Assembly (NCBI RefSeq): GCF_019175385.1
Contig: NC_083341.1
Coordinates: forward strand, 87,942,321 to 88,006,320
DNA: 64,000 nucleotides
Source: Lycium barbarum
Lineage: Eukaryota > Streptophyta > Magnoliopsida > Solanales > Solanaceae
Direction of reading: 5' to 3'
Part shown: positions 35,944-47,838 of the stretch, piece by piece
Position numbering within the stretch: position 1 is the stretch's first letter
Layout: each line of letters begins with the position of its first letter
Notes under the pieces: model-generated
The model's input: only the letters and a program-made list of their open reading frames with translations
What the model was told of the DNA's origin: nothing
Databases searched by the model: none
Program-made: the position numbers and the translations under genes

Positions 35944-36816
35944 TGATAAGCTCAAGTACATTCGTGTTTTGATGATTTTCAAACTAATTCAGAACCAGAT
36001 AGAGACCTGGTCTGTGATTTGCTCTCTATGCACCTTGTACAATAAGCAGAGACAGCTGCAAAGCTGAGCTACTCACTGCACAAGTATATCAGTTGAGCTG
36101 GCCCATACTTTAGGTCAAATATTGAATGAGTGGTCTCTATCTATCTCACATGCTTCCCACTATATATACAATATGTTCCAGCATATTGTGCATCACTTGG
36201 AGAACCTAAAAGTCACTCAAAAGGTGCAGCCGTCACAAGACACTCCAAGTGTTCAACAAAGCTAATCTCAAATTGAAGGATCTATTCCAACACCGAAGAT
36301 GCTTTATTCTCTTAGTTTGCTTTAAGCTTTGTTTATGTGCTTTAACTTGTAAACTTATTCTTCTCTTATAAGAAGCTATTGTAGGTATTTAAAATTCTTA
36401 GTAGTTGTTAGGCAGTTTACCTTTCAATCTATTAAGTGGTACCCTTGGCTAGTGTGTACTCTAAGGTGTATTAGTTGGGTTGGCTAGAGGTAGTTAACCT
36501 TAGTTTCTTTGGCTAGAGTTAGTCAATTGGAGGTGTTTGCAAAGGTTGAGGGACTACGAGAGCTAGTCTTAAGTTGCTACTATTGTAAGGGTTGAGGGAT
36601 TATGGGAGTTAGTTCCTAGCTTACAATAGGTTGTAATATGAAGTTGCTCGTGCAGTGGATTTGAAATCCTATAGGGGTAGGTCATGGTTTTTAATCCATT
36701 GAGCAAGGAGTTTTCCACGGTAAAAACAGTGTCTTCTTTACTTACTGCATTGTACAAGGAAACCGGTACACAACCAAGTCCCTCATATACTATTGGTAGA
36801 CGCACGACCTGCAATA
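35944..36816 (+). repeat. 3' LTR of the Sirevirus-like element
   Basis: 873 bp, homologous along its whole length to 20748-21633 with roughly 10% differences by eye. The terminal dinucleotide reads TA rather than CA. The flank AAATT (36817-36821) is the slightly mutated target duplication. Confidence 0.85.
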
Positions 36817-37842
36817 AAATTCTTCTTGAATTCCCTCCAATTGTGTGACTAACCAATCAAACCCAACATTTGAAATCAGAACCAGACAAAATCAATTAAA
36901 GAAAATGCAGAAAAGCAAAGAGAGAGAGGGGTAACCTCACCTTTGAGGTTGATCAACGGTGGTGTAGATGCGAGAGGGCAAGAACATTAATTGCTCTTGG
37001 CCAAAATGGCTTGGCAACTCTAGAAAAAGTAAGACGTACATTGTTTTTATGCCATTATTGGCAAAGATGATGGAGAGAGTACACAAGCGGCGTTAGGGTT
37101 ATGAAACCCTCTTTCAATATAACAACATAGATGTATTGTATATCTGAGGGTCATTTGGTTTAAGTGTATAAGAATAGGAATTGAGCGGGGCCGACTGAAA
37201 GAAAGGAATGGGCTACGGTCCAATTAAAATTGAATCAATCAGTTAAAAGAGAAAAATGGCTAAATGGTGCAAATGTGGTCACAATTTTAAAAAAGTTAAA
37301 TTAAACAAGTTATTTCAGTCAGGGTTGTCTGGAAAACAACTTGTCATTTCAGTTATAGCCTAATTAAAAGTGCAGAAGCTAATTGATCATTTAAATTATG
37401 ATCTCATTTAACACATAAAAAAAATCGACAATTTATATTTTAGCCGTTTTGAAAGTAATTGCAATTAGAGCCAACTAAATTGTAAAATTTGAGACGTAAT
37501 TGATTACTTATTTAATTAATCAAATTTCTTGATTTAATAGAGTAAAATATTTATCCTTTAACCGTTATATAGTTTTAAACAATTAATCAAGTAATTGTTT
37601 TCACTATTTTGAATTAAAACCTTGATGGATACGTTTGAAATTCTTAAAAAATATACTGAATATACAATATGATATAAAGCAGTATACTTGATGATATTTT
37701 CCCAAATGAAATGGCAAAAATGTCACTGAAATAATTTTTAAAACATTTTTTACTTGTAAAATGTATATTCCACTCCGTTTGTGACTCAAGAACTCCGAAT
37801 AATTATATAAAATTATTGAAGGGAAAAAATTAGGTGTCAACA
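36817..37842 (-). repeat. 3' LTR of the Tat/Ogre-like element, proximal part (LTR start)
   Basis: On the minus strand the LTR opens with TGTTGACACCTAATTTTT at 37842, right after a polypurine tract. It is AT-rich and non-coding, and is cut at 36817 by the copia element. It continues at 20747. Confidence 0.8.
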
Positions 37843-37856
37843 ATTTCCCCTTCATT
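37843..37856 (-). promoter_or_regulatory. Polypurine tract of the Tat/Ogre-like element
   Basis: On the minus strand GAAGGGGAAAT abuts the LTR start TGTTGACACC. This orients the element and identifies the LTR at 37842 as the 3' one. Confidence 0.8.
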
Positions 37857-38560
37857 GTTCAGGGATGGCTTTTCCATCCTTGATCATCGAAATTTGACTA
37901 ACCTGATTTTTTACCGACCAATTCAAAATACTTATCTTTTTATGCGATTTTCAAAATTGTGGTTGGACCATGGTTTCTGGGTTTCCTATATATCTCAGAA
38001 TTTATGAGAATTCAGGTCACTTGTAGTTTGACTCAATTAAACTTGTAATGCAATTCTTATAAAACAATCCTGAAACTTCCCGTGTAAAACTGAAAGTCCC
38101 GGAATGGTCTGTCGGAATGTGACCGACTCTCTAGTATTGGGTCCGCCTACATATCCCCGATTTTAAGAATCAGGTCACCTATAGTTCGACTCAATTAGTA
38201 GAAAAGGTTTTCTCTTATGAGGGAATTCCTTTGCACTTCCCGGTATGTGTGTGACCGGTTGCGGCATTTTGAAATAACAAAAAGCAAAGTGAAAAAGAAA
38301 AAATTCAAAATCAATTTTGTGGCTGAGTGTGGTGTGGAGTGGTCTTCAACTTTTTCCTAGAGGGCTTGACTCTCATGGCACCCTATCTAGACCGGCTACC
38401 AAAAATAAAGTTCCACGTTTGCTCCGCATGTGTCTGGATTTGGTTTGATCAACCTGTTCCTTCTTTGGCTGCTTCAGACCTTCTATCATTTGCTGGGTAG
38501 CATTATGGTTGACCGTATTGGATCCATTTGGTTTTCTATGGGTGACCCTCTTGGCACCGT
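37857..38560 (-). other. 3' untranslated region of the Tat element, distal part
   Basis: Non-coding. It holds two copies of a dispersed CCTACRTATCC...ATCAGGTCA module, near 37984 and 38143. Further copies lie at 40518, 40599, 40700, 58421 and 58529. Confidence 0.6.
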
Positions 38561-39300
38561 TTGATTCGAATGACCTTCTTGGTCTTGTGTGTTTTGTCTT
38601 ACCACCCTTGTGTGGTTTCAATTATATGGCCTTCTCGGCTAACTATTAAGAAATTGGTGACCTTCTTGGCTCCGTTTGAATTGGTTGACCCTTTTGGTCA
38701 TTGCTTCCATGAAATGGCCCTCTTGGCATTTTATTTGAATAACCCTTTTGGCGTTGGTTTGAACGAATGAACCTTTTGGCATTTGTTCGAATGAATGGCC
38801 CTCCTGGCATTTGATGTGAATGACCCACTTGACATTTGATATAAATGGCCCTCTTGTCAATGTTTGATATGAATGGTCTTCTTGGCAATGTTTGATATGA
38901 ATGGCCCTCTCGGCAATGTTTGATATGAATGACCTTCTCGACAATGTTTGATATGAATGGCCCTCTCGGCAATGTTTGATATGAATGGCCCTCTCGGCAA
39001 TGTTTGTATGAATGGACCTCTCGACAATGTTTGATATGAATGGCCCTCTCGGCATATTTTATATGAATGGTACTCTCGGAAATGTTTGATAAAAATGGCC
39101 CTCTTGGCAATGTTTGATGTGAATGGCCCTTTCGGCAATGTTTGTATGAATGTCCCTCTCGGCAATGTTTGTATGAATGTCCCTCTCGGCAATGTTTGAT
39201 ATGACTGGACTTCTCAGCATGTTTGAGATGAATGGCCCTTTTGGAAATGTTTGTATGAATGGCCCTCTTGGCATGCAAATGTTTGAATGACAGATATGGC
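38561..39300 (-). repeat. Tandem array 1: 28-bp unit in the Ogre-like 3' UTR
   Basis: The core is 38855-39290, about 15 copies of a 28-bp unit, TTTGATATGAATGGCCCTCT plus CGGCAATG, with some 27-bp variants. Spacing measured between GGCAATG words at 38884, 38912, 38940, 38968 and 38996 is exactly 28. More diverged units run from 38561. Because 28 is not a multiple of 3 and the unit has no stop on the minus strand, three long overlapping frames appear there; none looks like a real gene. Confidence 0.9.
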
Positions 39301-39428
39301 CCTTTAGCTAGGTTGTCTTTATTTCATCTTTTATGTCGGTTGTGACTCTCTTGGTCATGATATTCTTTTTCATTCGTTGTGTGATCCTTCAACATGATGA
39401 TTTCATCCTTATGACATTTCTCTCATTA

Positions 39429-39760
39429 TAGCCCCCTTGGCTCGATTGTGCTGCCCTTGTGGCACTTTTGTCCTTTTGTAGCCCTCTTGGCTAAATTGTG
39501 CCACCCTTTTGGAACTTTTTTCCTTTTGTAGCCCTTTTGGCCAGATTGTGCTGCCCTTGTGGCGCTTTTATCCTTTTGTATCCCTTTTGGCTAGATTGTA
39601 CTGCCCTTGCAGTGTTTTTTGTCCTTTTGTAGCCCTCTTGGCTAGATTGTGCCGCCCTTGTGGCATTGTTTGTCCTTTTGGAGCCCTCTTGGCTAGCTTG
39701 TGTCGCTCTTGTGGTGTTTTTGTCCTTTTGTATCCTTCTTGGCTAGATTGCGTACTTAGT
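39429..39760. repeat. Tandem array 2: 50-51-bp unit
   Basis: About 6.6 copies of a unit starting TAGCCCTCTTGGCTAGATTG and ending TCCTTTTG, with starts at about 39429, 39479, 39529, 39579, 39630, 39680 and 39730. It shares the core CCCTCTTGGC with array 1, so the two arrays may have a common origin. Confidence 0.88.
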
Positions 39761-39765
39761 GTGGA

Positions 39766-40187
39766 TCGGGATTTCCTTCGACGAGCCATTTCTTACATGT
39801 TTTATCATTATGTGCAAACAAGGTTAGCAGAATAAATTATCGTCCTCCTGACGACACTGCGGAACCTGTATTCATAGAAAGAGTGTTAGTTTTCTATGAG
39901 GTTGATCCATGTCGTCGACTCCTGTCACGTCTTTCCTTTGCTTTCTTGGTTGCGCTATTGGTAACGATCCTCTTGGATTCTCTTGGGTTCGGTAGTATGA
40001 GAGATGAATTTGTCTTAAAGTAAATGCAGTAAAAAATTTCAAAGCGTTGATCATAAGCTTTTCAAAATGTTTGATTGTAAAAAGGAATATAATTTCGAAA
40101 AGTATTTGTGTTGTTGTCATGACATGTGTATTTGACCGAGAATCTTTAATTGTCCGCGACATCTTACGGCGGAATCTGGCTTTATCC
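39766..40187. other. Spacer between tandem arrays 2 and 3
   Basis: Non-coding part of the Tat 3' UTR. I see no motif beyond AT richness. Confidence 0.45.
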
Positions 40188-40450
40188 GGTGGAATTTTTG
40201 AGACCCTCTCTAAAATTTTGCCCCAAATTGAGTTTTATGTCGGCGAACTCTCGTGCTGCATTGTAGTGAAGGAATTTTTGAGATCATCTCAAAATTTTTC
40301 TCCAGTTGAAGGCTTTTTCGGCTGATTCTTATGGCGAATTGTTGCGGAGGAATTTTTGTGATCCACTCAAAAATTCTGGCCCAGTTAAAGAGGTATTGGC
40401 GAACTCTCGTGCCAACTCTAAATTTTGGAATTTTTGTGGTCCATCTCAAT
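40188..40450. repeat. Tandem array 3: 78-80-bp unit
   Basis: GGAATTTTTG recurs at 40191, 40271, 40349 and 40427. Each is followed by AGAnCC-type sequence, a CTCAAAATTTT word and GCGAACTCTCGTG-type sequence. About 3.3 diverged copies. Confidence 0.75.
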
Positions 40451-40794
40451 AATTCTTTCCTTGTGGCTTCCTAGGGGTTTCTTGGGTTTTTTGACTTGTA
40501 TTCTTAGCTCAAGAAGCGCCTACGTATCCTGTCGCAGCAGGAATCGGGTCGAACGTAATTCAAAATATAATAATGTGACTGTGTCCTAGATAGACTTCCT
40601 ACATATCCAACCTTAGGAAATCAGGTCATATCGTGGTTCATATTACAAGGAAATCATTTGGGTTTCTATCTATTACCAAAGGAAGACCAAATCCGATATG
40701 GATTTCTACGTATCTCTGCCATAAGATATAGGTCTTAATGTAGTGATTACAAGCAAAAGTATGATTAAAAATTGAAAAGCGTGTCTTCACGCGT
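40451..40794 (-). other. 3' UTR next to the Tat integrase stop
   Basis: Non-coding. It carries three copies of the CCTACGTATCC module (about 40518, 40599, 40700). Confidence 0.6.
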
Positions 40795-41174
40795 AGTATC
40801 TCTTAATTGCGTCTGAACTGATTTCTTTGGGCAATTTTTGACCATCCATTTCGACTAAAATCACTACTCTTCCGGACAGTACCTTGCGGACCACGTACGG
40901 GCCTTGCCAGTTGGGTGCGAACTTTCCTTTGTACTCGTCTTAGTGCCGGAACACTAGCTTGAGTACTAGTTTTCCTATTTGAAAAAGTCGAGCTCTGACT
41001 CGCTTGTTGAAGGCACGAGCCATCCTTTGTTGGTATAAATAGGTCGTCGCATACGACGATCATTCTTTTCTCGTCAATCAAAGCCAGTTGCTCGTATCGA
41101 TTTCAGACCCATTCTGCATTGTCCAACTCTGCTTCTTGCATGATTATGAGTGACGATATTTCCACCTTGGCGGG
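40795..41174 (-). pseudogene. Tat integrase, C-terminal part
   Basis: Minus-strand translation of the left end gives QGPYVVRKVLSGRVVILVEM then ISSDAIKRYY. This is the C-terminal block of Tat-lineage integrases, just before the stop. Upstream, near 41150-41080, AKVEISSLI and LIDEKRMIVVC belong to the same gene but in a different phase, so at least one frameshift lies between, and a stop interrupts near 41108. At 41174 the gene is cut by the gypsy-type element. It resumes at 50967 with SLGYRTKVQTSTGATLYL in frame-like continuity. Confidence 0.82.
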
Positions 41175-42278
41175 TGTCACGACCCAATTTCACTAAGTCA
41201 TGCGGGCACCTACCATTTCCCACCTCGGTAGGCGAATCCTTTCCCAAATCATCAATTCAAACCACAATAAAGTAAATCGAGCAGAATAACTAGAAGCATG
41301 AATCATAAATAATCATTAGTGCGGAATATAAATATAATCCCCAAGGAACTGGTCTAACTCGTACAAGAGCAACTAAGTAATGTATAGAAAACACAAGTCT
41401 CAACTGCTAAACACATCTATCTGAATGGAAGAAATAAAGACAGGGATAGAGGAGTCTCCGGGCAGCTACTCTTCCGATGCTCACCCTAGATACTCGCAAG
41501 CTAGGCTTCGAAAATCAGTCTCAGGAAGTGGAAGTGGAAGTGCCTGTCACAAAACTCTACATCCCAAAAAGTAGTGTAGGAAGGTAGCATTAGTACAAAC
41601 AACACGTATTGAATAGGCATCATAGGCCGACAAAAGGCAGTTAACATATATAAGAAAGAGACTGAAGAATGGACATGCTCACAATCAGGTATACACACCA
41701 CACAGTCCAAGAATAACAACTTAAGTACATAAGATCAATAACCGAATCATAGCCTATGGTGAAGCACCTAAACACAAGTCTTGCCAAGTTTCCCACGATC
41801 TCTAAGAATAACCATAAACACTAGTACAACCAACAATGTTACTCCGTAACCTCAAGTCTCAACCTAGGAGAAAGTCTCAACTCCTCGAGTCCATCAATTC
41901 CCAAATATCTATTAAACAAGCACACAGTGATCTCAAGTCAGTAACCAACAAGGAAGTCAATGTTCACGAGCACCGTAAAATACGATAAATAACCACTACT
42001 AGAAATCAGATGTATGAGTGAATGAAATATGAATGCAATGATACACACACGCTTCGGGCGGAAATATCTTGTCGCCTTGACAGTCATGACCCATGGGGGA
42101 CCGATGAAGTCCATGTACCTGCTGCGGCGCACAGCTCGATCCAAGTCAGTGTTGCGGAACGTGCAACCTTATCCCAGTCAGTGTTGCGGTACGTGCAACC
42201 CGATCACAGTCAGTGTTGCGGTACGTGCAACTCGATCTAAGCAAGTATTGCAGAACTTGAATCCCGATCAAATATATG

Positions 42279-42309
<31 letters not shown>

Positions 42310-44273
42310 TGCGGCGCACAACCTGTTCCAAATATATGAGTATGAATGCATGCATGATATCAATGCCAACAAGAGTATATCAATTACAACCGTGCCACCC
42401 ATGGACACATATCCCAACATCAAGATCAATATCAATTCCTTCCTCTTCACAAGTCAATATCCAATAACTGAGAGGTACGGGTTCACAACCATGAATAAGT
42501 CACTAAGTATTCATATAAGAGTATCATGAAAGATGAGATTGAGTACACTGCATAATATCAATGAATGAACATATCTAATTAATCATGCCACCCATGGACA
42601 CATATCACAATAACAGTCTCAATATCATAGCTTTTCTTTCCTTCCCAACAACATCAACACATGATAAAATGTGATCTCCAAATCATAAGGTAAATCACTA
42701 AGCAACAAGTCTGGAATCACTCACGTGGCTACCAACCAATAAATCACAACAAGGAAATAACTCAATAGAACACAACAAGGCGACAAGCCATAGTCAACAA
42801 CAATATCAGCCTAAGCATTCCATCCTAACTTCATACCTGAAGGCGTACATGCTTTCTCCAACAATCACTAACTCTACATATGATTCGCTAACCGAAGTCT
42901 GACCAAAGGTAAGCCGTAACCTACCTGGAATGCCAAACAGGAGCCATGAACAATCAAACCTTAGCCTTGCTCTTTCTTTGCGCTTCCAAATACTCAAAAT
43001 CTAACCATTTTCGAATTCTACATTAGAAATCGAGAAGAACAAAACCCATGTTGCTATACTTCTAATTTATATCCCATTCTAACTATGGAAAATGGGGAAA
43101 CATGCCCACAAGAGTAACAATTCTAAAGTGGAATAGGTGATTCATGCTCTGAATAATCAAAACCCACAACTCAATTGCAAGATTAACTCAAGATTAAGCT
43201 AAAATCGAAATTAAAGTGAAACCTCTAATTTTGGGTATGAACCCTAACTTTTGAATACTCATATTAATCCCTAATAATGGAAGGATTAAGCTTAACAATA
43301 ATGAATTCATCAAATTCTATGGTTACACTAGTCAATTTCGTCATCAATTTCCATTTAGGAAGTCTAGAACTCATTTCAAGAAATTTTCAGAAGGACCCAT
43401 CTTCCCCCTTTATTTTTAAAGATTTCGAGCATGGGTTATGGATTAAGGAATGTAAATAATAAAGTCTAAGGTTAAAGATCTTACTGAAATGAAGATTCAG
43501 TTCCTAAGCTATCTAAATCACCCAAAGTAAGCTTAGAGAGTGATGAGGGAAGTGATAGGGTTTAAGGGTTTTTAACTTAGCAATAAATAGAAATTCTGTC
43601 TCGCCATCTGCCGCAGTGGTCGGATTACCTGCTACAGCGCCTCCTGGCCCGCTGTGGTGACCAACACAAAAATCTCGACCAGCCGCCGCGAGTCCGCCTC
43701 AATGAATATCTGTCCGCCGGGGTGACTCATCACAATTTCCTCACACTCGCTACAACGGTCAGTCCCTCGCTACAGCGGGACCGCTACCACGAGCTTGGTG
43801 CTGCTGTAGTAGACACTAGACACCAGACACCAGAAAATTCTGGTTTTTGACAAGTTTCAATCTGAAATCCGACTATCACCCAAGGCCCCACATATAAAAA
43901 ATAAACATGCAAACACACATAAAAACGTGCTATGATCTCATCCTAACCTCAAAATTTCCAATAGAGGTCTATTTGACCAAGTCAACCCCAGTGGCCTAAC
44001 GCCAAGTTTCCAACCCAAGTCCCAAAACGCTCCCAAGTGCCTTGGAACTAAACCAAACATCCCACCAAGTCACAAACGGTCATCCAGACCTCTTGGAATC
44101 AACAGAATTCTAAAAAAAGGTCTATTTACCAAAAAGTCAACTTTGAGTCAAACATACCTCACTTAAAGGCTCAAACTTCCAAAAGTCACACTAAAACCCG
44201 CCCGATGACCTCGGGAAAGGGTCAACGGGGTAAAAGGGTCAAAAACACTACAACAACCAAACGGGTCGTTACA
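41175..44273 (-). repeat. 3' LTR of the LARD-like element
   Basis: About 3.1 kb. It contains a 32-bp tandem repeat (42135-42270), a short TA/TG microsatellite (42272-42309) and a promoter-proximal region rich in CGCTACAGCGG-like words (43600-43830). Confidence 0.85.
42135..42309. repeat. 32-bp tandem repeat followed by (TA)n(TG)n
   Basis: CAGTGTTGCGG recurs at 42147, 42179 and 42211, period 32, with a decayed copy near 42242. It is followed by TA and TG runs. The sister LTR has the same repeat at 48800-48905 and a much longer TA/TG run (48906-49002). Confidence 0.85.
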
Positions 44274-47200
44274 TCAGATACCAATTTAACAATCGTTCGT
44301 CCTCGAACGAAGAAAGGAAGTATAAAAGCTGACGGTAACCAAGGAACCACTATCATAACATAACGGATATCTCCACGGCACGAAGTACGCCACAATCACT
44401 GCCCTCTCACCTTATCAGTCAAACTTCCTCTAACTTATCTAAAAGACCCAATTTCCATAATACCATACTCGAAATGCTCTCACAACTGATCCCCGAATAA
44501 AAAAGCTGCTCTTACCGGTATTCTCTGATTCGACATAACCGTACCTCTGAAAATGATTAATCGATCTCACAAACATTCCTTAAACAGTACAAACCGTTAG
44601 ACATAGACACGATAATAGCCTACAATGAACCGGTATAATACCCTGATTCTGCTAACCTTTCTTTCACACTTTCTAAGCCCGTCCTTCTCACTATGATTTC
44701 TTCAAAACACATAAACACAAGCCCGAAACCATGACTTACTCTTGCCAAAGAGGAATTCTTACTTTATTCTTGAACTATACGCAATTCCATCAAAACGGAT
44801 CTTACTCACAACCGACTTCTCTGGTCCCAAGTCTTCTTAAACCTTCCAATCACAAAACAGGAAGCATACCACTAAATACCGTGCCGAGCTAAGTCCGCAG
44901 GAAACCATGTGATCACTCTAAAGACCTCTTGCAACCGTAGTACCTCCTCAAATCATTACCAAGTATCGAAGAAAACCATTATAACTGTCTGAATAACTGA
45001 CCCTGGTAAAATATCATCAAGTCTACTCGCAAACCCCTATAAAGCTCGGTAAACCTGTCATACCTCAAATCTGAACTGTAACCCATCGAATCTGTGAAGG
45101 TGATTCATTGGGAACCCATAAGTCCCTCTGGGAATATAGCTATTGCCCATCAAGTTCTAACCAAACAATCCTAACCCGGAATGAATCCACAACCCCTGAA
45201 TACCACTAATAGCCACTCAAACTGGTTTCAACTTTTCGAAACCAATCAAAGTCCTACCACACATCTGTGGCGGCTAATTCTAATCTATTCCTCATTCATA
45301 ATCAATCATGTCTGTCATCCTCTACTACAAAAGCTGAGTCCTCTCCAAGCTATCAACTAAGTACCGAAGAATTCTACCTTATGAATGCAACCTTCGAGTT
45401 TCTCAACCCTTACCAATATGCAAATCTGATACACCCCGAAGTTTCAACATAAAAACCTGTAGCCTCAATAAGAACCCTTTAACCATCGAACCCCCCCATT
45501 GCAACACCTCGATATGACCATAATAATTTCAAAAGCATCAAATCTCGCAATCTCTTGTGCCAACCTAGCCCAACTATTTTCAAGTCCTTAATATCCAAAA
45601 CTACTAACCCAAGATATCCAATCAATATTACTTGTAGCATAACACACTACCATGACTACGGTCCCATCTCGAAAATATAACTCCAGCCTTCCCATAAATA
45701 GGACCTTCGCAATTCCGCTCTTTTAAAACCACACTAGCTCATCCACTGTAGAGTGGTATGAAACTATCAACCTGTGTACCACACAAGCCACTTCCTTAAG
45801 CCTTAACATATTGGTTACCTAAAATTTACTTCTCACTAGTCGATGATCACGAAACCCCAAAGATTTTCATCATATCACGTAGCCCATTTCTGTAGACTTC
45901 CTTTTATAAGTTTACTTAACATTCATACCTCATCTGAATTATGCAAGACAACAACACCCGAATCTATATAGACCCAAGTAATCCTAAAATGTTCATTATT
46001 CCTACCAATTCTCGATCAACTATACCTTTTATTGACCTTTAATTCCTCAATTTTTATCAGTTCACTCTTACCACCACCGTCTGACCATTTCTTGAAACCA
46101 CTCACTATAATACAGCATAATCAGAAGTCTTGCAAACAAGCTGAGTAATTCCTGGAGATAGTAGTGTACCACACACTCTACACACTAGAGTTCCCTTAAC
46201 TTACTCAACCCTAAAACTGAATACTCTCTAAATCCAGCATAACACATACACAGTCCTACTAATGTCCCCACGTATCTCCACCAAGGTGCCTTTGCTCAAA
46301 TTTACTTAACTTAAATTTCAAAATGTTCTCCACAACTCGAATTTATTTAAACCTCACTATTGATTTATCACTTCAAACATCCCAATTGTCGAACCAGAAT
46401 ACGTCTAACCATCCGCGTGATTGTCCCTTTTATTCTATCAACTCAACCGAGTGGCGACACCAACAATAGCAGGAGCTATCCGAAACTTGCACAATAGGTA
46501 CAAAGCTCTCTACCCTAATCCAGTATTAGATGCAACACAAGATAGCTCCCTAAGTACTAAAATTTACATTTGTCCAATACTAGAGTCCTTTCATTAATCA
46601 ACCACTGGCTCCCACTAGCCCACGACATAACCAAACATAGCAACCCAACACTGAACCCTTATGTCTATTCTACCATGTATGACCGTAACATAACTATCAG
46701 ATCAACTAGCTCTTGGTTCCACAATATCTTTGTCATTCCTCTATCACGAAGACCCCGTGAACATACCCTTTACTAATGGATCCGAACCACAGCTGCCCAA
46801 CATCTTAAGTCTCCACTCGTCACAAGTAACCCTACTTTTTGATATAGAACCGACAACCACTTCACTGAAAGAACCCTCAAACAATTACCATATAGTCACG
46901 TCGATGCCCAACTTAGCCTTTCATAACCGAATACGAAATCCACTCTCGTACCAATTGTAACCTTATTCTAATAAGCACGTCAGATATCAATTATTCCCTT
47001 CCTAATAGCAGAGATTATTCTATCCACGTCCTCTTCCTTACGCGTCCGTCCCATTAACACAAAAAGTACTCATACCAAAATACCCTAAGAAAACTTACTT
47101 CGCTACACGTTTTCAAGAAAAGTCATCTTTTAAGTCCTTATTCTCAACTTCTCTTCTTTATTACACGGGTCACTATACTCTTGCCAAATTCGATGATCCT

Positions 47201-47823
47201 TACCGAACATATACTCATCCCCGCATATGGACATCTAATACCATACCACTGATGAATCATTGACCTGTCATTAGCACACCCGTGTCACGCAAACCATCAA
47301 AATTCCTTGACGATATTGAAACTTTTTTCCAAACCAATCATACCTCGATTGAATCATTCTTGTTAAGCCATAAATGCACTTTTGCCACTTTCGACCAACC
47401 CAACGCTGAAAAATTGGAGATTATCTGACCTTTTGCACCATATTTCCCAAGAAGTCCACACAATAACGAGTCTAACCCCTGTCCCACACAATTGAATCTT
47501 GAAGCCATAGCTAGAAACTGAACTTGGTCACACGTCTGAATCAGGATAACACCTCGTACCATATTAGCCACGGCATAACAAAACCGCTCGCATGAGAATT
47601 CAAGATCGAGCTTCCACTATTTGTGAGAGAATAAGACCAGGATATTCAGATACCAATTGAAATCAACTTGATACAAATTCGAATAAAGTAGCACGAAGGA
47701 ATGAAAGAATTTGAAGTTTCCTAAATCTCCCGTTGCACCTCCCAGATAAGTACGGAGCTCATCGTACTGATTCGCAAGACTCTACTAGACATGATGTTGT
47801 ACCTATAGATCGGGTAACCTAGG
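44274..47823. other. Non-coding interior of the LARD-like element
   Basis: 3.55 kb with only short random ORFs. The left edge has ATCGTTCGTCCTCGAACGAA (44289-44308), a counterpart of the CATTCGTCCTCGAATG word next to the polypurine tract of the young Tekay element (24749-24765). That suggests Tekay-type ancestry. No protease, RT, RNase H or integrase motif was found on either strand. Confidence 0.65.
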
Positions 47824-47835
47824 GCTCTGATACCA
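47824..47835 (-). promoter_or_regulatory. Primer-binding site of the LARD-like element
   Basis: TGGTATCAGAGC on the minus strand, 3 nt from the LTR end at 47839. Confidence 0.9.
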
Positions 47836-47838
47836 ACT

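Larger units (their letters stand above)
20748..36816 (+). mobile_element. Sirevirus-like Ty1-copia element lacking pol, split by a Tekay element
   Basis: LTRs at 20748-21633 and 35944-36816 begin TGATAAGCTCAAGT. They share the same full-length layout with roughly 10% differences by eye. A PBS follows the left LTR and a polypurine tract precedes the right one. The target duplication is GAATT (20743-20747) and AAATT (36817-36821), one base changed. After removal of 22278-32288 the interior is about 4.3 kb. It holds gag with a zinc knuckle and coiled coil, then an env-like reading frame. No protease, integrase, RT or RNase H can be found. Gag with a coiled-coil tail and a downstream env-like ORF are typical of the Sirevirus (SIRE/Maximus) lineage. 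The element is inserted inside the Tat LTR. Confidence 0.8.

Noticed and set aside
38639..39278. 210-codon and overlapping frames over the 28-bp array as a protein gene
   Set aside because: The frames exist in all three phases because the repeat unit lacks stops. No start context, homology or codon structure supports a gene.
38561..39760. A CRISPR-like array
   Set aside because: Units are contiguous tandem repeats with no unique spacers, in a plant retroelement 3' UTR.
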